Shown here one piece after another: positions 54,009-61,938 of a stretch of DNA of 64,000 nucleotides (position 1 is the first letter of the stretch; each line of letters begins with the position of its first letter). The translations under genes were made by a program, and so were the position numbers. Source of the DNA: Pseudescherichia vulneris NBRC 102420 (lineage in GTDB: Bacteria; Pseudomonadota; Gammaproteobacteria; Enterobacterales; Enterobacteriaceae); assembly GCF_000759795.1 (NCBI RefSeq), contig NZ_BBMZ01000007.1:124001-188000 (forward strand), given 5' to 3'. A model generated the notes under the pieces. That model made no database searches and had not been told where the DNA came from. It saw only the letters and a program-made list of their open reading frames with translations.

Positions 54009-55358
54009 ATGCTCAGTATCTTTAAACCAGCGCCACATCAGGCGCGCCTGGGAAAGGCAGAGATTGATCCGCTCTACCGTCGTTTGCGCTGGCAAATCTT
54101 TATCGGCATCTTCTTTGGCTACGCGGCGTACTATCTGGTGCGTAAAAACTTCGCCCTCGCGATGCCCTATCTGGTAGAGCAGGGTTTCTCCCGCGGCGAT
54201 CTCGGATTCGCGCTGTCGGGAATCTCCATTGCCTACGGTTTCTCCAAGTTCATTATGGGCTCGGTATCGGATCGTTCTAATCCACGCGTTTTCCTGCCTG
54301 CGGGGCTGATCCTGGCGGCGGCGGTGATGCTGTTCATGGGCTTCGTGCCGTGGGCGACATCGAGCATTGCCGTCATGTTCGTACTGCTCTTCTTATGCGG
54401 CTGGTTCCAGGGGATGGGGTGGCCCCCGTGCGGTCGCACCATGGTGCACTGGTGGTCGCAGAAAGAGCGCGGCGGCATTGTTTCGGTGTGGAACTGTGCG
54501 CATAACGTGGGCGGCGGTATTCCGCCTCTGCTGTTCCTGCTAGGGATGGCCTGGTTTAACGACTGGAAAGCCGCGCTCTATATGCCAGCGTTCGGTGCGA
54601 TTGTGGTGGCAATCATTGCCTTTGCGCTGATGCGTGATACGCCGCAGTCTCAGGGGCTGCCACCTATTGAAGAGTATAAGAATGACTATCCGGATGATTA
54701 CAGCGAGCAGCACGAAGAGGAGCTGACCGCTAAACAGATCTTCATGAAGTATGTCCTGCCCAACAAGCTGCTGTGGTACATCGCGATAGCCAACGTCTTT
54801 GTCTATCTGCTGCGCTACGGCATCCTCGACTGGTCGCCGACCTACCTGCGTGAGGTGAAACACTTTGCGCTGGATAAATCCTCGTGGGCCTACTTCTTGT
54901 ATGAATATGCGGGGATCCCTGGCACCCTGCTGTGCGGCTGGATGTCGGATAAGGTGTTCAAAGGCAACCGTGGTGCGACGGGCGTGTTCTTTATGACGCT
55001 GGTGACCATTGCTACCGTGGTGTACTGGCTTAACCCGCCGGGCAATCCGGGCGTGGATATGGCCTGCATGATCGTTATCGGCTTCCTGATCTATGGTCCG
55101 GTGATGCTGATTGGTCTGCATGCCCTGGAGCTGGCCCCGAAAAAAGCGGCAGGCACCGCGGCAGGCTTTACCGGCCTGTTTGGATACCTTGGCGGTTCCG
55201 TGGCGGCGAGCGCCATTGTAGGCTATACCGTTGACTTCTTCGGCTGGGACGGCGGATTTATGGTAATGATCGGCGGAAGCGTGCTGGCCGTACTGCTACT
55301 GATTGTGGTGATGTTTGGTGAAAAACGCCACCATGCGGAAGTGCTGGCGCGTCGTTAA
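54009..55358 (+). CDS. glpT: sn-Glycerol-3-phosphate:phosphate antiporter
   Basis: 449 residues from the ATG behind ACGGAGGC, yielding [10 protein letters not shown] as in E. coli GlpT (452). It is an MFS antiporter with 12 membrane helices that takes up glycerol 3-phosphate in exchange for phosphate; it also admits fosfomycin. Substrate Arg residues lie in the conserved [15 protein letters not shown] and [13 protein letters not shown] helices. Nearly identical to E. coli throughout. Its usual partner glpQ does not follow; instead there is a terminator into which a 0.7-kb element appears to have inserted. Confidence 0.97.
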   Translation: MLSIFKPAPHQARLGKAEIDPLYRRLRWQIFIGIFFGYAAYYLVRKNFALAMPYLVEQGFSRGDLGFALSGISIAYGFSKFIMGSVSDRSNPRVFLPAGLILAAAVMLFMGFVPWATSSIAVMFVLLFLCGWFQGMGWPPCGRTMVHWWSQKERGGIVSVWNCAHNVGGGIPPLLFLLGMAWFNDWKAALYMPAFGAIVVAIIAFALMRDTPQSQGLPPIEEYKNDYPDDYSEQHEEELTAKQIFMKYVLPNKLLWYIAIANVFVYLLRYGILDWSPTYLREVKHFALDKSSWAYFLYEYAGIPGTLLCGWMSDKVFKGNRGATGVFFMTLVTIATVVYWLNPPGNPGVDMACMIVIGFLIYGPVMLIGLHALELAPKKAAGTAAGFTGLFGYLGGSVAASAIVGYTVDFFGWDGGFMVMIGGSVLAVLLLIVVMFGEKRHHAEVLARR

Positions 55359-55369
55359 TAAGGACTAAA

Positions 55370-55402
55370 ACAGAAAAGGGCCGTAAGGCCCTTTTCTGTT
55401 TG
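55370..55402 (+). terminator. Terminator of glpT, also left repeat of the inserted element
   Basis: ACAGAAAAGGGCC and GGCCCTTTTCTGT form a perfect 13-bp stem with loop GTAA. The right half (CCGTAAGGCCCTTTT) is repeated exactly at 56072-56086. Confidence 0.9.
55381..55395 (+). repeat. Left 15-bp direct repeat (attL-like)
   Basis: CCGTAAGGCCCTTTT, inside the glpT terminator. The identical copy lies 691 bases downstream; flanking bases differ on both sides, so the repeat is exactly 15 bp. Confidence 0.75.
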
Positions 55403-55490
55403 GAAGTACAGAAGGAATATGTGGATCTGCGATGATTCCCGTTCACTTCATACATTCTGCTTATCTGGAAACCCCGCACACGTGAACGTG

Positions 55491-55518
55491 CCAGGGTGGC
55501 TCGCCGCCACCACCCTGG
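55491..55518 (+). repeat. Hairpin 1 of the element
   Basis: CCAGGGTGG and CCACCCTGG form a perfect 9-bp stem with a 10-nt loop, three bases inside the left inverted 12-mer. Confidence 0.6.
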
Positions 55519-55625
55519 CGACCCGGGCTCCCGGCAGGGAAAATCGCCGCTGCGCGGTTCCCTCGGCTTATCCCTTCCGGCTACCGGGTCGGGCGAGATG
55601 CAACGTCCCTGTAAGTCACGCCCTC

Positions 55626-55645
55626 AGCCCGCATCCATGCGGGCT
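55626..55645 (+). repeat. Hairpin 2 of the element
   Basis: AGCCCGC and GCGGGCT form a perfect 7-bp stem with loop ATCCAT, upstream of the C4-like segment. Confidence 0.55.
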
Positions 55646-55689
55646 GCCCCGGCCGCAAGTGAACGCCTCAGCGATTTTCAGCCGGACCC

Positions 55690-55785
55690 AATACCTCGCT
55701 TTAATACCGAGCCTACAGCGATTTCTTTGTTGCTGTGGAGTACAGTCTCACAGCGCGGGGGTTGAGTCCCCGCTGAAACCGGCGA
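55690..55785 (+). ncRNA. C4/CI-like antisense immunity RNA candidate
   Basis: Three stems share bases: ACAGC (55715-55719) with GCTGT (55732-55736); GCTGTG (55732-55737) with CACAGC (55749-55754); and GCGGGG (55755-55760) with CCCCGC (55768-55773). The first two exclude each other, the third is a stable 6-bp stem with loop GTTGAGT. The sequence around TTTAATACCGAGCCT and CTTTGTTGCTGTGGAG resembles, from memory, the conserved C4 RNA region of P1/P4-type phages and enteric prophages, where a short RNA blocks expression of replication or antirepressor genes. Exact ends and the promoter cannot be set from sequence. It may be inert without its target operon. Confidence 0.45.
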
Positions 55786-55976
55786 ACCGGAGACCGGATG
55801 ACAAGGACTGGACGCCAGGGAGGGCGGCCAGAGGCGAAACGAGACACGACGTCGAGTCGAGCCGGCCGTCGGTCAGCCGGACGGGAGGTGAGCGCAGTGC
55901 GAAGCACCGGTTTCCCCGCGGGGCCGCGGGGATCGATAAGGGGGCCGCGGTGGCCCCCTTATCCCGTTCACGTGTG
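55786..55976 (+). other. GC-rich structured tail of the element
   Basis: About 190 bases rich in G+C with several overlapping stems: GTGC-GAA-GCAC (55898-55908), the palindrome CCCCGCGGGG (55914-55923), a 10-bp direct repeat GGGGCCGCGG (55920 and 55941), and a perfect 11-bp hairpin ATAAGGGGGCC / GGCCCCCTTAT (55936-55962). No T-tract follows the last hairpin. The segment ends with the right inverted 12-mer. It looks like structured RNA rather than a gene; I do not recognise a family. Confidence 0.45.
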
Positions 55977-55984
55977 ATACTCGT

Positions 55985-56022
55985 TATATGTTCTGTCTGA
56001 TTTAGGGTGAACGGAACATATA
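55985..56022. promoter_or_regulatory. 9-bp inverted repeat after the element core
   Basis: TATATGTTC (55985-55993) and GAACATATA (56014-56022) are perfect inverted copies, 20 bases apart, just outside the GC-rich core. The spacing of centres, nearly three helical turns, would suit a dimeric DNA-binding protein. Function unknown. Confidence 0.45.
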
Positions 56023-56071
56023 CACCAGAGTTACATAGTTCCTTTTTCTTGGGCTTAACTGATAAGTATTA

Positions 56072-56086
56072 CCGTAAGGCCCTTTT
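56072..56086 (+). repeat. Right 15-bp direct repeat (attR-like)
   Basis: CCGTAAGGCCCTTTT, identical to 55381-55395 but lacking the left stem arm of the terminator, so it cannot fold into the same hairpin. This asymmetry suggests duplication of the right half by insertion. Confidence 0.75.
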
Positions 56087-56403
56087 TTTATGCCCAGGAA
56101 ACAGGTAAGGTTCACGTAGCATTTACTTCTTATAAATCATGTAAAATCAATACATTATGTTGATGATCCGCGCGACGATCCTGGATGACCCAGTGCGACT
56201 CTCTGTTTACCTTTTTTCACTATTTAACGCTAAATATTGCTGTTAACGTCGAACAATAATTTATTTACATGCATCACGGCGTGTAAAAATAAGCGCCGGG
56301 CTGTATGTTGAAAGTATTCACTATCGCCATATAATCGTCCTTATTATCAGTGCGACTTATGAAATAAGGATCGAACGGCACCCTACGGACAGTTTTAAGA
56401 GAT
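56087..56403 (+). promoter_or_regulatory. AT-rich upstream region of the winged-helix gene
   Basis: 317 bases of low GC. A possible 29-codon reading frame (56157-56246) has no family features or ribosome binding site. Presumably holds the promoter of the following regulator gene; no operator recognised. Confidence 0.5.
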
Positions 56404-56841
56404 ATGAGTAAAGATACGATGGGATATCGGCTATACGGTTACGTAATCGGCAAAGAAATTCACTTCGAGATTGAAAACCGAAGGCTTTATCGCCTGCCGC
56501 AGGGAAGTGCCGATAAATCATTTATCTTTGGCTCGGTATTATTTAACCATACGATGCTGCATCTGTTTGTCTATCTATTACAGCATGGCCGTCATACGAC
56601 GGTGCCGCGCGAGGAGCTGCTGCGCGTGGTGTGGGAGGAGAACGATCTGGTGCCATCGAGCCAGCGCCTGTGGCAGGTATTAAAAAACCTGAATCGTCGG
56701 CTCAGCCTGCTGGGATTACCCGATGATTTCATCGCCAACGTCCGGGGAAGCGGCTATATCATTAACTACGTTGATATTACGCCAATCTATTACAGGGTCA
56801 GTGAACTCCAGCGCTGCCCTGAAATAATAACGGAGAGTTAG
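56404..56841 (+). CDS. ToxR/OmpR-type winged-helix DNA-binding protein, no sensor domain
   Basis: 145 residues. The central part (about residues 35-125) fits the Trans_reg_C winged helix: LHLFVYLLQHGRHTTVPREE, LLRVVWEENDLVPSSQRLWQ, then LKNLNRRLSLLG and the wing VRGSGYIINYVD. There is no membrane helix and no receiver domain, unlike ToxR, CadC or OmpR, so it is a bare DNA-binding module, similar in build to small enteric regulators of surface structures. Target unknown. AAGAGAT is a weak ribosome binding site. Low GC upstream and the absence of glpQ and inaA here point to acquired or rearranged DNA. A terminator follows. Confidence 0.8.
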   Translation: MSKDTMGYRLYGYVIGKEIHFEIENRRLYRLPQGSADKSFIFGSVLFNHTMLHLFVYLLQHGRHTTVPREELLRVVWEENDLVPSSQRLWQVLKNLNRRLSLLGLPDDFIANVRGSGYIINYVDITPIYYRVSELQRCPEIITES

Positions 56842-56877
56842 CTATTCCGGCGTGAGTGATGTCAACCCGGAAATTTA

Positions 56878-56909
56878 TCCCTGAACATATGTGTGCTCAG
56901 GGATTTTTT
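56878..56909 (+). terminator. Terminator of the winged-helix gene
   Basis: TCCCTGA and TCAGGGA form a 7-bp stem with a 12-nt loop, followed by TTTTTTA. It lies between convergent genes. Confidence 0.8.
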
Positions 56910-56927
56910 ATATTTGCCGATCGCCCA

Positions 56928-57182
56928 CTACAGATCGAGTTCAATATCGCCCATGGCGCGACAGCAGCAGGGGAGGATCTCCCCGGCCTGGATAAAGGCC
57001 AGCGGCTCGGTGAGCCACTCAACCTGACCAGCAATCAGCCGGGTGCGGCAGGAGCCGCAGTAGCCCTCCCGGCACTGGTACTCTACATCAACCTTGTGGA
57101 ACTCTAACGCCGCCAGCAGCGACGGATGTTCATCCTGGCACAGCAGCTGTGCGCCAGTGATGCGCAGCGTCACCGCACCCAT
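56928..57182 (-). CDS. yfaE: 2Fe-2S ferredoxin YfaE
   Basis: 84 residues, as in E. coli. YfaE is a plant-type ferredoxin that reduces and maintains the diferric-tyrosyl cofactor of NrdB. Cluster ligands are Cys37, Cys42 and Cys45 (CREGYCGSC) and one of the run Cys72-74. The start overlaps the nrdB stop by one base, so it is the last gene of nrdA-nrdB-yfaE. Confidence 0.96.
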   Translation of the reverse strand: MGAVTLRITGAQLLCQDEHPSLLAALEFHKVDVEYQCREGYCGSCRTRLIAGQVEWLTEPLAFIQAGEILPCCCRAMGDIELDL

Positions 57183-58312
57183 TAGAGCTGGAAGTCGCTG
57201 AGATCGTCGGTGTTCACTTCCGAATCGATCTGTCCGACCAGGTAAGAGCTCACCTCAACTTCCTGCGGCGCTACCTGCACGTTGTCAGAGACCAGCCAGG
57301 TGTTGATCCACGGGATTGGGTTGGAGCGGGTTTGGAACGGCAGATCCAGACCCACCGCCTGCATACGGATATTGGTGATGTACTCTACGTACTGGCAGAG
57401 AATATCTTTGTTCAGGCCGATCATCGAGCCGCCCTGGAAGAGATACTCCGCCCACTCTTTCTCCTGCTGTGCCGCCTGTACGAAGAGATCGTAAGAGGCC
57501 TGCTTGCACTCTTCGGCAATCTCCGCCATCTCCGGATCGTCCACGCCGCTGCGCAGCAGGTTCAGCATATGCTGGGTGCCGGTCAGGTGCAGGGCCTCAT
57601 CGCGGGCGATCAGGCGAATGATCTTGGCGTTGCCTTCCATCAGCTCGCGCTCGGCAAAGGCAAAGGAGCAGGCGAAGCTGACGTAGAAGCGGATCGCTTC
57701 CAGCGCGTTCACGCTCATCAGGCAGAGATAGAGTTTCTTCTTCAGCTCGCGCAGGTTCACGGTCACGGTCTGGCCGTTGACGGTATGCGTGCCTTCGCCC
57801 AGCAGGTGCCAGTAGCTGGTCAGCTGGATCAGATCGTCATAGAAGTGGGAGATACCTTCCGCTCGCTTGAGGATCTGCTCGTTGGTGACGATATCATCAA
57901 ACACAATCGCCGGATCGTTGACGATGTTACGGATGATATGGGTGTAGGAGCGCGAGTGGATGGTCTCGGAGAACGCCCAGGTTTCGACCCACGTCTCCAG
58001 CTCAGGGATAGAGATCAGCGGCAGCAGCGCCACGTTAGGACTGCGGCCCTGAATGGAGTCCAGCAGCGTCTGATACTTTAGGTTGCTGAGGAAGATGTGC
58101 TTTTCATGCTCCGGCAGCGCCTGGAAGTCGATGCGGTCACGCGAGACGTCAACCTCTTCCGGACGCCAGAAGAAGGAGAGCTGTTTCTCAATCAGCTTTT
58201 CAAAGATGTCATATTTTTGCTGATCGTAGCGGGCGACGTTGACCGACTGGCCGAAAAACATCGGCTCTTTTAGCTGATCGTTCTTCGTCTGTGAAAAGGT
58301 GGTGTATGCCAT
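57182..58312 (-). CDS. nrdB: Ribonucleoside-diphosphate reductase 1 subunit beta
   Basis: 376 residues, as in E. coli. NrdB houses the diiron-tyrosyl radical of class Ia ribonucleotide reductase. The radical Tyr is residue 123 counting Met ([10 protein letters not shown]); iron ligands include Asp85, Glu116 and His119 and the later [14 protein letters not shown] Glu and His. The C-terminal tail binds NrdA. A 105-base gap with a REP pair separates it from nrdA upstream. Confidence 0.98.
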   Translation of the reverse strand: MAYTTFSQTKNDQLKEPMFFGQSVNVARYDQQKYDIFEKLIEKQLSFFWRPEEVDVSRDRIDFQALPEHEKHIFLSNLKYQTLLDSIQGRSPNVALLPLISIPELETWVETWAFSETIHSRSYTHIIRNIVNDPAIVFDDIVTNEQILKRAEGISHFYDDLIQLTSYWHLLGEGTHTVNGQTVTVNLRELKKKLYLCLMSVNALEAIRFYVSFACSFAFAERELMEGNAKIIRLIARDEALHLTGTQHMLNLLRSGVDDPEMAEIAEECKQASYDLFVQAAQQEKEWAEYLFQGGSMIGLNKDILCQYVEYITNIRMQAVGLDLPFQTRSNPIPWINTWLVSDNVQVAPQEVEVSSYLVGQIDSEVNTDDLSDFQL

Positions 58313-58340
58313 GCGAGTGTTTCCTGTCCTGCTAGTATGC

Positions 58341-58408
58341 GCCCGGCGGCGCAGAGCTTGCCGGGCCTACAATATCCCGTAGGCCGGGTGAGCGAAGCGC
58401 CACCCGGC
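58341..58408. repeat. REP pair (BIME) between nrdA and nrdB
   Basis: GCCCGGCGGCGCAGAGCTT-GCCGGGC faces GTAGGCCGGGTGAGCGAAGC-GCCACCCGGC. Same family as the pair at 39821-39891. Lies within the nrd transcript. Confidence 0.85.
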
Positions 58409-58417
58409 TAAACGATA

Positions 58418-60703
58418 TTAAATCTTACATGCGCCGCTTTCGCAGCCGTCGTCCTGAATAGAAGGCACCATATCGTCCTGCGCATCTTCCGCACCGTCAC
58501 GGGTGTTCTGATAGTACAGGGTCTTGACGCCAAACTTATAGGCGGTGAGCAGATCCTTCAGCAGCTGCTGCATCGGCACTTTGCCAGACGGGAAGCGGGA
58601 CGGATCGTAGTTGGTGTTCGCAGAGATCGACTGGTCGATAAACTTCTGCATGATGCCCACCAGCTGGAGGTAACCGTCGTTGTTCGGCATCTCCCACAAC
58701 AGCTCATAGTTGTTTTTCAGGTGCTCATAATCTGGCACCACCTGACGCAGGATCCCGTCTTTCGACGCTTTGATGCTCACGTGGCCGCGCGGCGGCTCAA
58801 TGCCGTTGGTGGCGTTAGAGATCTGCGATGAGGTCTCAGACGGCATCAGCGCGGAGAGCGTGGAGTTACGCAGGCCGTGGGTTTTGATGGACTGACGCAG
58901 CGCTTCCCAGTTGTAGTGCAGCGCTTCGTCGGTAATGGCGTCGAGATCCTTTTTATAGGTGTCGATCGGCAGGATACCCTGGGCATAGGTGGTCTCGTTG
59001 AACCACGGGCACGCGCCTTGCTCTTGCGCCAGCTCGTTAGAGGCTTTCAGCAGGTAGTACTGAATGGCTTCAAAGGTCTGGTGGGTCAGGTTGTTGGCGC
59101 TGCCGTCGGAGTAGCGCTTGCCGTTTTTCGCCAGCCAGTAGGCGTAGTTGATCACGCCAATACCCAGCGTACGGCGGCCCATGGCCCCGCGTTTGGCGGC
59201 CGGGATCGGGTAGTCCTGATAGTCCAGCAGCGCATCCAGAGCACGTACCGCCAGCACGGCCAGCTCTTCCAGCTCGTCGAGATTGTTGATAGCGCCAAGG
59301 TTGAACGCCGACAGCGTACAGAGTGCGATTTCGCCGTTCTCGTCGTTGACGTCCATCAGCGGTTTGGTCGGCAGGGCGATCTCCAGGCACAGGTTGGACT
59401 GGCGCACTGGCGCAACCGCTGGATCGAACGGGCTGTGGGTGTTGCAGTGGTCAACGTTCTGAATGTAGATACGACCGGTGGAGGCACGCTCCTGCATCAT
59501 CAGCGAGAAGAGCTCAACGGCCTTCACGCGCTGCTTACGGATGCTCTCATCCTGCTCATACTGCACGTACAGGCGCTCAAACTCGTCCTGATCGGCAAAG
59601 AAGGCGTCGTACAGGCCCGGCACGTCGGACGGGCTGAAGAGGGTGATATCCTGGCCTTTCAGCAGACGGGTGTACATCAGCTTGTTGATCTGTACGCCGT
59701 AGTCCATGTGACGAACGCGGTTGCCTTCAACGCCACGGTTGTTTTTCAGCACCAGCAGGCTCTCAACTTCCAGATGCCACATCGGGTAGAAGAGGGTCGC
59801 CGCACCGCCGCGCACGCCGCCCTGGGAGCAGGACTTCACCGCGGTCTGGAAGTGCTTGTAGAACGGAATACAGCCGGTGTGGAACGCTTCACCGCCGCGG
59901 ATCGGGCTGCCGAGGGCGCGGATGCGGCCGGCGTTGATGCCGATACCGGCGCGCTGGGAGACATACTTCACAATCGCGCTGGAGGTGGCGTTGATGGAGT
60001 CCAGGCTGTCGCCGCACTCGATCAGCACGCAGGAGCTGAACTGGCGGGTCGGGGTACGCACGCCGGACATGATCGGCGTCGGCAGCGAGATCTTAAAGGT
60101 CGAGACCGCGTCATAGAAACGCTTCACGTAGTCCAGACGGGTGTCGCGCGGATAGTTAGAGAACAGGCACGCGGCAACCAGAATGTAGAGGAACTGGGCG
60201 CTCTCGTAGATTTCGCCGGTCACGCGGTTCTGAACCAGATATTTGCCTTCCAGCTGCTTTACGGCCGCATAGGAGAAGGTCAGGTCGCGGTCGTGCTGGA
60301 TGAAACCGTCCATCTGCTGGAACTCTTCTTCCGTGTAGTCTTCCAGCAGATGATTATCGTACTTGCCCAGCTCAATCATCTTGCGTACGTGGTCGATCAG
60401 CACCGGCGGCTCAAACTGGCCGTAGGCTTTTTTACGCAGGTGGAAGATGGCAAGGCGGGCAGCCAGATATTGATAATCCGGCGCGTCGCGGGAGATGAGA
60501 TCCGCAGCGGCTTTGATAATGGTTTCGTGGATGTCGGACGTTTTAATGCCGTCGTAGAACTGAATATGGGAACGCAGTTCAACCTGAGAGATCGATACGT
60601 TATTCAGCCCTTCTGCCGCCCAATCCAGCACCCGGTGGATTTTATCCAGATTGATGCGTTCAGTACGACCATCACGCTTCGTCACCAGCAGACTCTGATT
60701 CAT
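58418..60703 (-). CDS. nrdA: Ribonucleoside-diphosphate reductase 1 subunit alpha
   Basis: 761 residues, as in E. coli. NrdA reduces ribonucleoside diphosphates to deoxy forms. The N-terminal ATP cone (residues 1-95) mediates overall control by ATP and dATP. Active-site cysteines correspond to E. coli Cys225 (SSCVLIECGDS), Cys439 (SNLCLEIALP) and Cys462 (IALCTLSAFNLG), with the C-terminal pair in DDGCESGACKI that exchanges electrons with thioredoxin or glutaredoxin. Upstream lie DnaA and NrdR boxes. Confidence 0.98.
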   Translation of the reverse strand: MNQSLLVTKRDGRTERINLDKIHRVLDWAAEGLNNVSISQVELRSHIQFYDGIKTSDIHETIIKAAADLISRDAPDYQYLAARLAIFHLRKKAYGQFEPPVLIDHVRKMIELGKYDNHLLEDYTEEEFQQMDGFIQHDRDLTFSYAAVKQLEGKYLVQNRVTGEIYESAQFLYILVAACLFSNYPRDTRLDYVKRFYDAVSTFKISLPTPIMSGVRTPTRQFSSCVLIECGDSLDSINATSSAIVKYVSQRAGIGINAGRIRALGSPIRGGEAFHTGCIPFYKHFQTAVKSCSQGGVRGGAATLFYPMWHLEVESLLVLKNNRGVEGNRVRHMDYGVQINKLMYTRLLKGQDITLFSPSDVPGLYDAFFADQDEFERLYVQYEQDESIRKQRVKAVELFSLMMQERASTGRIYIQNVDHCNTHSPFDPAVAPVRQSNLCLEIALPTKPLMDVNDENGEIALCTLSAFNLGAINNLDELEELAVLAVRALDALLDYQDYPIPAAKRGAMGRRTLGIGVINYAYWLAKNGKRYSDGSANNLTHQTFEAIQYYLLKASNELAQEQGACPWFNETTYAQGILPIDTYKKDLDAITDEALHYNWEALRQSIKTHGLRNSTLSALMPSETSSQISNATNGIEPPRGHVSIKASKDGILRQVVPDYEHLKNNYELLWEMPNNDGYLQLVGIMQKFIDQSISANTNYDPSRFPSGKVPMQQLLKDLLTAYKFGVKTLYYQNTRDGAEDAQDDMVPSIQDDGCESGACKI

Positions 60704-60736
60704 GTACCTGTCCTTAAGAAAAAAAGTATCCCCCGC

Positions 60737-60775
60737 TTATCCACATTTTCACACTGTGGTTAAACCTGTGGATAA
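60737..60775. promoter_or_regulatory. DnaA boxes in the nrdA promoter
   Basis: TTATCCACA (60737-60745) and TGTGGATAA (60767-60775) are perfect, oppositely oriented DnaA boxes; TGTGGTTAA (60755-60763) is a one-mismatch third. DnaA control of nrdAB is known in E. coli. Confidence 0.85.
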
Positions 60776-60823
60776 ATACTATATGTAGGGGGTGTTTGAT
60801 AAAAACGTCACAATATGGTGAGT
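60775..60823. promoter_or_regulatory. NrdR box pair in the nrdA promoter
   Basis: Core CTATATGTAG (60779-60788) fits the NrdR consensus CWATATWTWG closely; CAATATGGTG (60811-60820) is a weaker second core. Starts are 32 bases apart, the three-turn spacing usual for NrdR. NrdR would repress when dATP is high. Confidence 0.7.
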
Positions 60824-61052
60824 ATTCTAGTCTGGATTCTTTTCAGTACAAGAGTTGATTTTGAGGTTAAATTGCGGTTGCGGAAAGGTAATAAACGCTA
60901 AGTCCGCGAACGATAAGGGCTACAGGAAAGTCAACGCATGTGAAAAAAAAAAGTGAATGTGATCGAACGCTGAAATCTTCATCGCGGAACTGGCGGAAGT
61001 GAATTACGCAGCTTATGAGGCTGCGTAATTGTCATCACATTTTCGGATAACG
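60824..61052. other. nrdA-ubiG intergenic remainder
   Basis: About 230 bases without a gene. It contains distal nrdA promoter DNA and the hairpin CAGCTTATGAGGCTG-type repeat GCAGCTTATGAGGCTGC (61010-61026) followed on the minus side by ubiG's end. yfaL, an autotransporter gene here in E. coli, is absent. Confidence 0.5.
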
Positions 61053-61781
61053 TTAGCTGTTTTTTGCCTGGGTGTGCAGCATGTAGTTCACGTCAACGCC
61101 TGGGGCCAGCTTGAAGCGATCGCTAAGCGGATTGTAGTGCAGGCCAATCATATGCCGCTCCTGCAGCGGGGTAGGATCGATCCAGCTAATCAGCTCGGCG
61201 GGTTTGATAAACTTCTTCACGTCGTGCGTACCTTTCGGCACCATGCGCAACACATACTCCGCGCCGACAATCGCCAGCAGCCAGGCTTTACCGCTGCGGT
61301 TAAGCGTCGAGAAGAAGACGTGGCCCCCTGGCTTAACGAGGCGGGCGCAGGCGTGCACCACCGACTGCGGATCGGGAACGTGCTCCAGCATCTCCATGCA
61401 GGTGACGACGTCATACTGTCCAGCCTGCTTAGCCGCATGCTCCTCTACCGTCTCCTGAACGTATTCGACATGAACGCCGGACTCCAGGGCGTGCAGGCGA
61501 GCGACCTGCAGTGGCTCAAAGCCCATATCGAGGCCGCTGACGTTAGCGCCTTCCCGGGCCATGCTCTCGGCCAGGATGCCGCCGCCGCAGCCGACGTCCA
61601 GCACTTTTTTGCCGAACAGGCCGCCGACGCGCTCGGCGATATAGCCCAGGCGCAGGGGGTTGATACGATGCAGCGGTTTAAACTCGCCTTCGGTATCCCA
61701 CCAGCGTGACGCCACGGCTTCAAATTTGGCGATCTCTTCATAGTCAACGTTTTGAGCCACCGGCGGTTTTTCAGCATTCAT
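61053..61781 (-). CDS. ubiG: Ubiquinone O-methyltransferase UbiG
   Basis: 242 residues, two more than E. coli. UbiG performs both O-methylation steps of ubiquinone synthesis with S-adenosylmethionine. The SAM motif [10 protein letters not shown] lies at residues 60-69, followed by [11 protein letters not shown] and [13 protein letters not shown]. Divergent from gyrA, as in E. coli. AGGAGTAAAAGCGCCC upstream gives the ribosome binding site. Confidence 0.97.
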   Translation of the reverse strand: MNAEKPPVAQNVDYEEIAKFEAVASRWWDTEGEFKPLHRINPLRLGYIAERVGGLFGKKVLDVGCGGGILAESMAREGANVSGLDMGFEPLQVARLHALESGVHVEYVQETVEEHAAKQAGQYDVVTCMEMLEHVPDPQSVVHACARLVKPGGHVFFSTLNRSGKAWLLAIVGAEYVLRMVPKGTHDVKKFIKPAELISWIDPTPLQERHMIGLHYNPLSDRFKLAPGVDVNYMLHTQAKNS

Positions 61782-61938
61782 GGGCGCTTTTACTCCTTAA
61801 TCAATCAGTGCATTGAGTATATCAGGAGAGAAGTATCAATAAAGCATTGGCGGGGGTGTTTCCTTTACCGGAATCACGTCGGCTGTGTTATAATTTGCGA
61901 CCTTTGAATCCGGGATACAGTAGAGGGATAGCGGTTAG
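61782..61938. promoter_or_regulatory. ubiG / gyrA divergent promoter region
   Basis: 157 bases. A good -10 TATAAT lies at 61889-61894 in front of gyrA; the -35 is poorly defined (TTTACC with a long spacer). A weak -35 suits the supercoiling-sensitive gyrA promoter of enteric bacteria. Confidence 0.6.

Larger units (their letters stand above)
55396..56086. mobile_element. Candidate mini-element between terminator repeats
   Basis: About 0.69 kb between two copies of a 15-bp repeat, counting one copy. It encodes no integrase or replicase. The core 55477-55976 is GC-rich and bounded by the inverted 12-mer CACACGTGAACG / CGTTCACGTGTG; the outer parts are AT-rich. Conceptual translations of the left half resemble the Ash/Icd-like reading frames of P4-type satellites as I remember them, and a C4-like RNA lies inside. 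I interpret it as a remnant, or a non-autonomous passenger, of a P4-like satellite inserted at a terminator by site-specific recombination. glpQ and inaA, expected here, are gone. A coincidental repeat is less likely but not excluded. Confidence 0.5.

Noticed and set aside
55786-55976. Group II intron or retron RNA
   Set aside because: No reverse transcriptase is present, and I find no intron 5' end (GUGYG) or domain V-like hairpin in the right place.
55419-56000. 193-codon plus-strand reading frame across the element
   Set aside because: It runs through overlapping hairpins, is rich in Arg, Pro and Ser as expected from GC-rich non-coding DNA, and lacks a ribosome binding site. It resembles the Ash/Icd-like frames predicted in P4-type prophages, which probably reflects the conserved RNA rather than a protein.
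56157-56246. 29-codon plus-strand frame in the AT-rich region
   Set aside because: Too short, without ribosome binding site or recognisable features.
58877-60763. 628-codon plus-strand reading frame
   Set aside because: Antisense shadow of nrdA.
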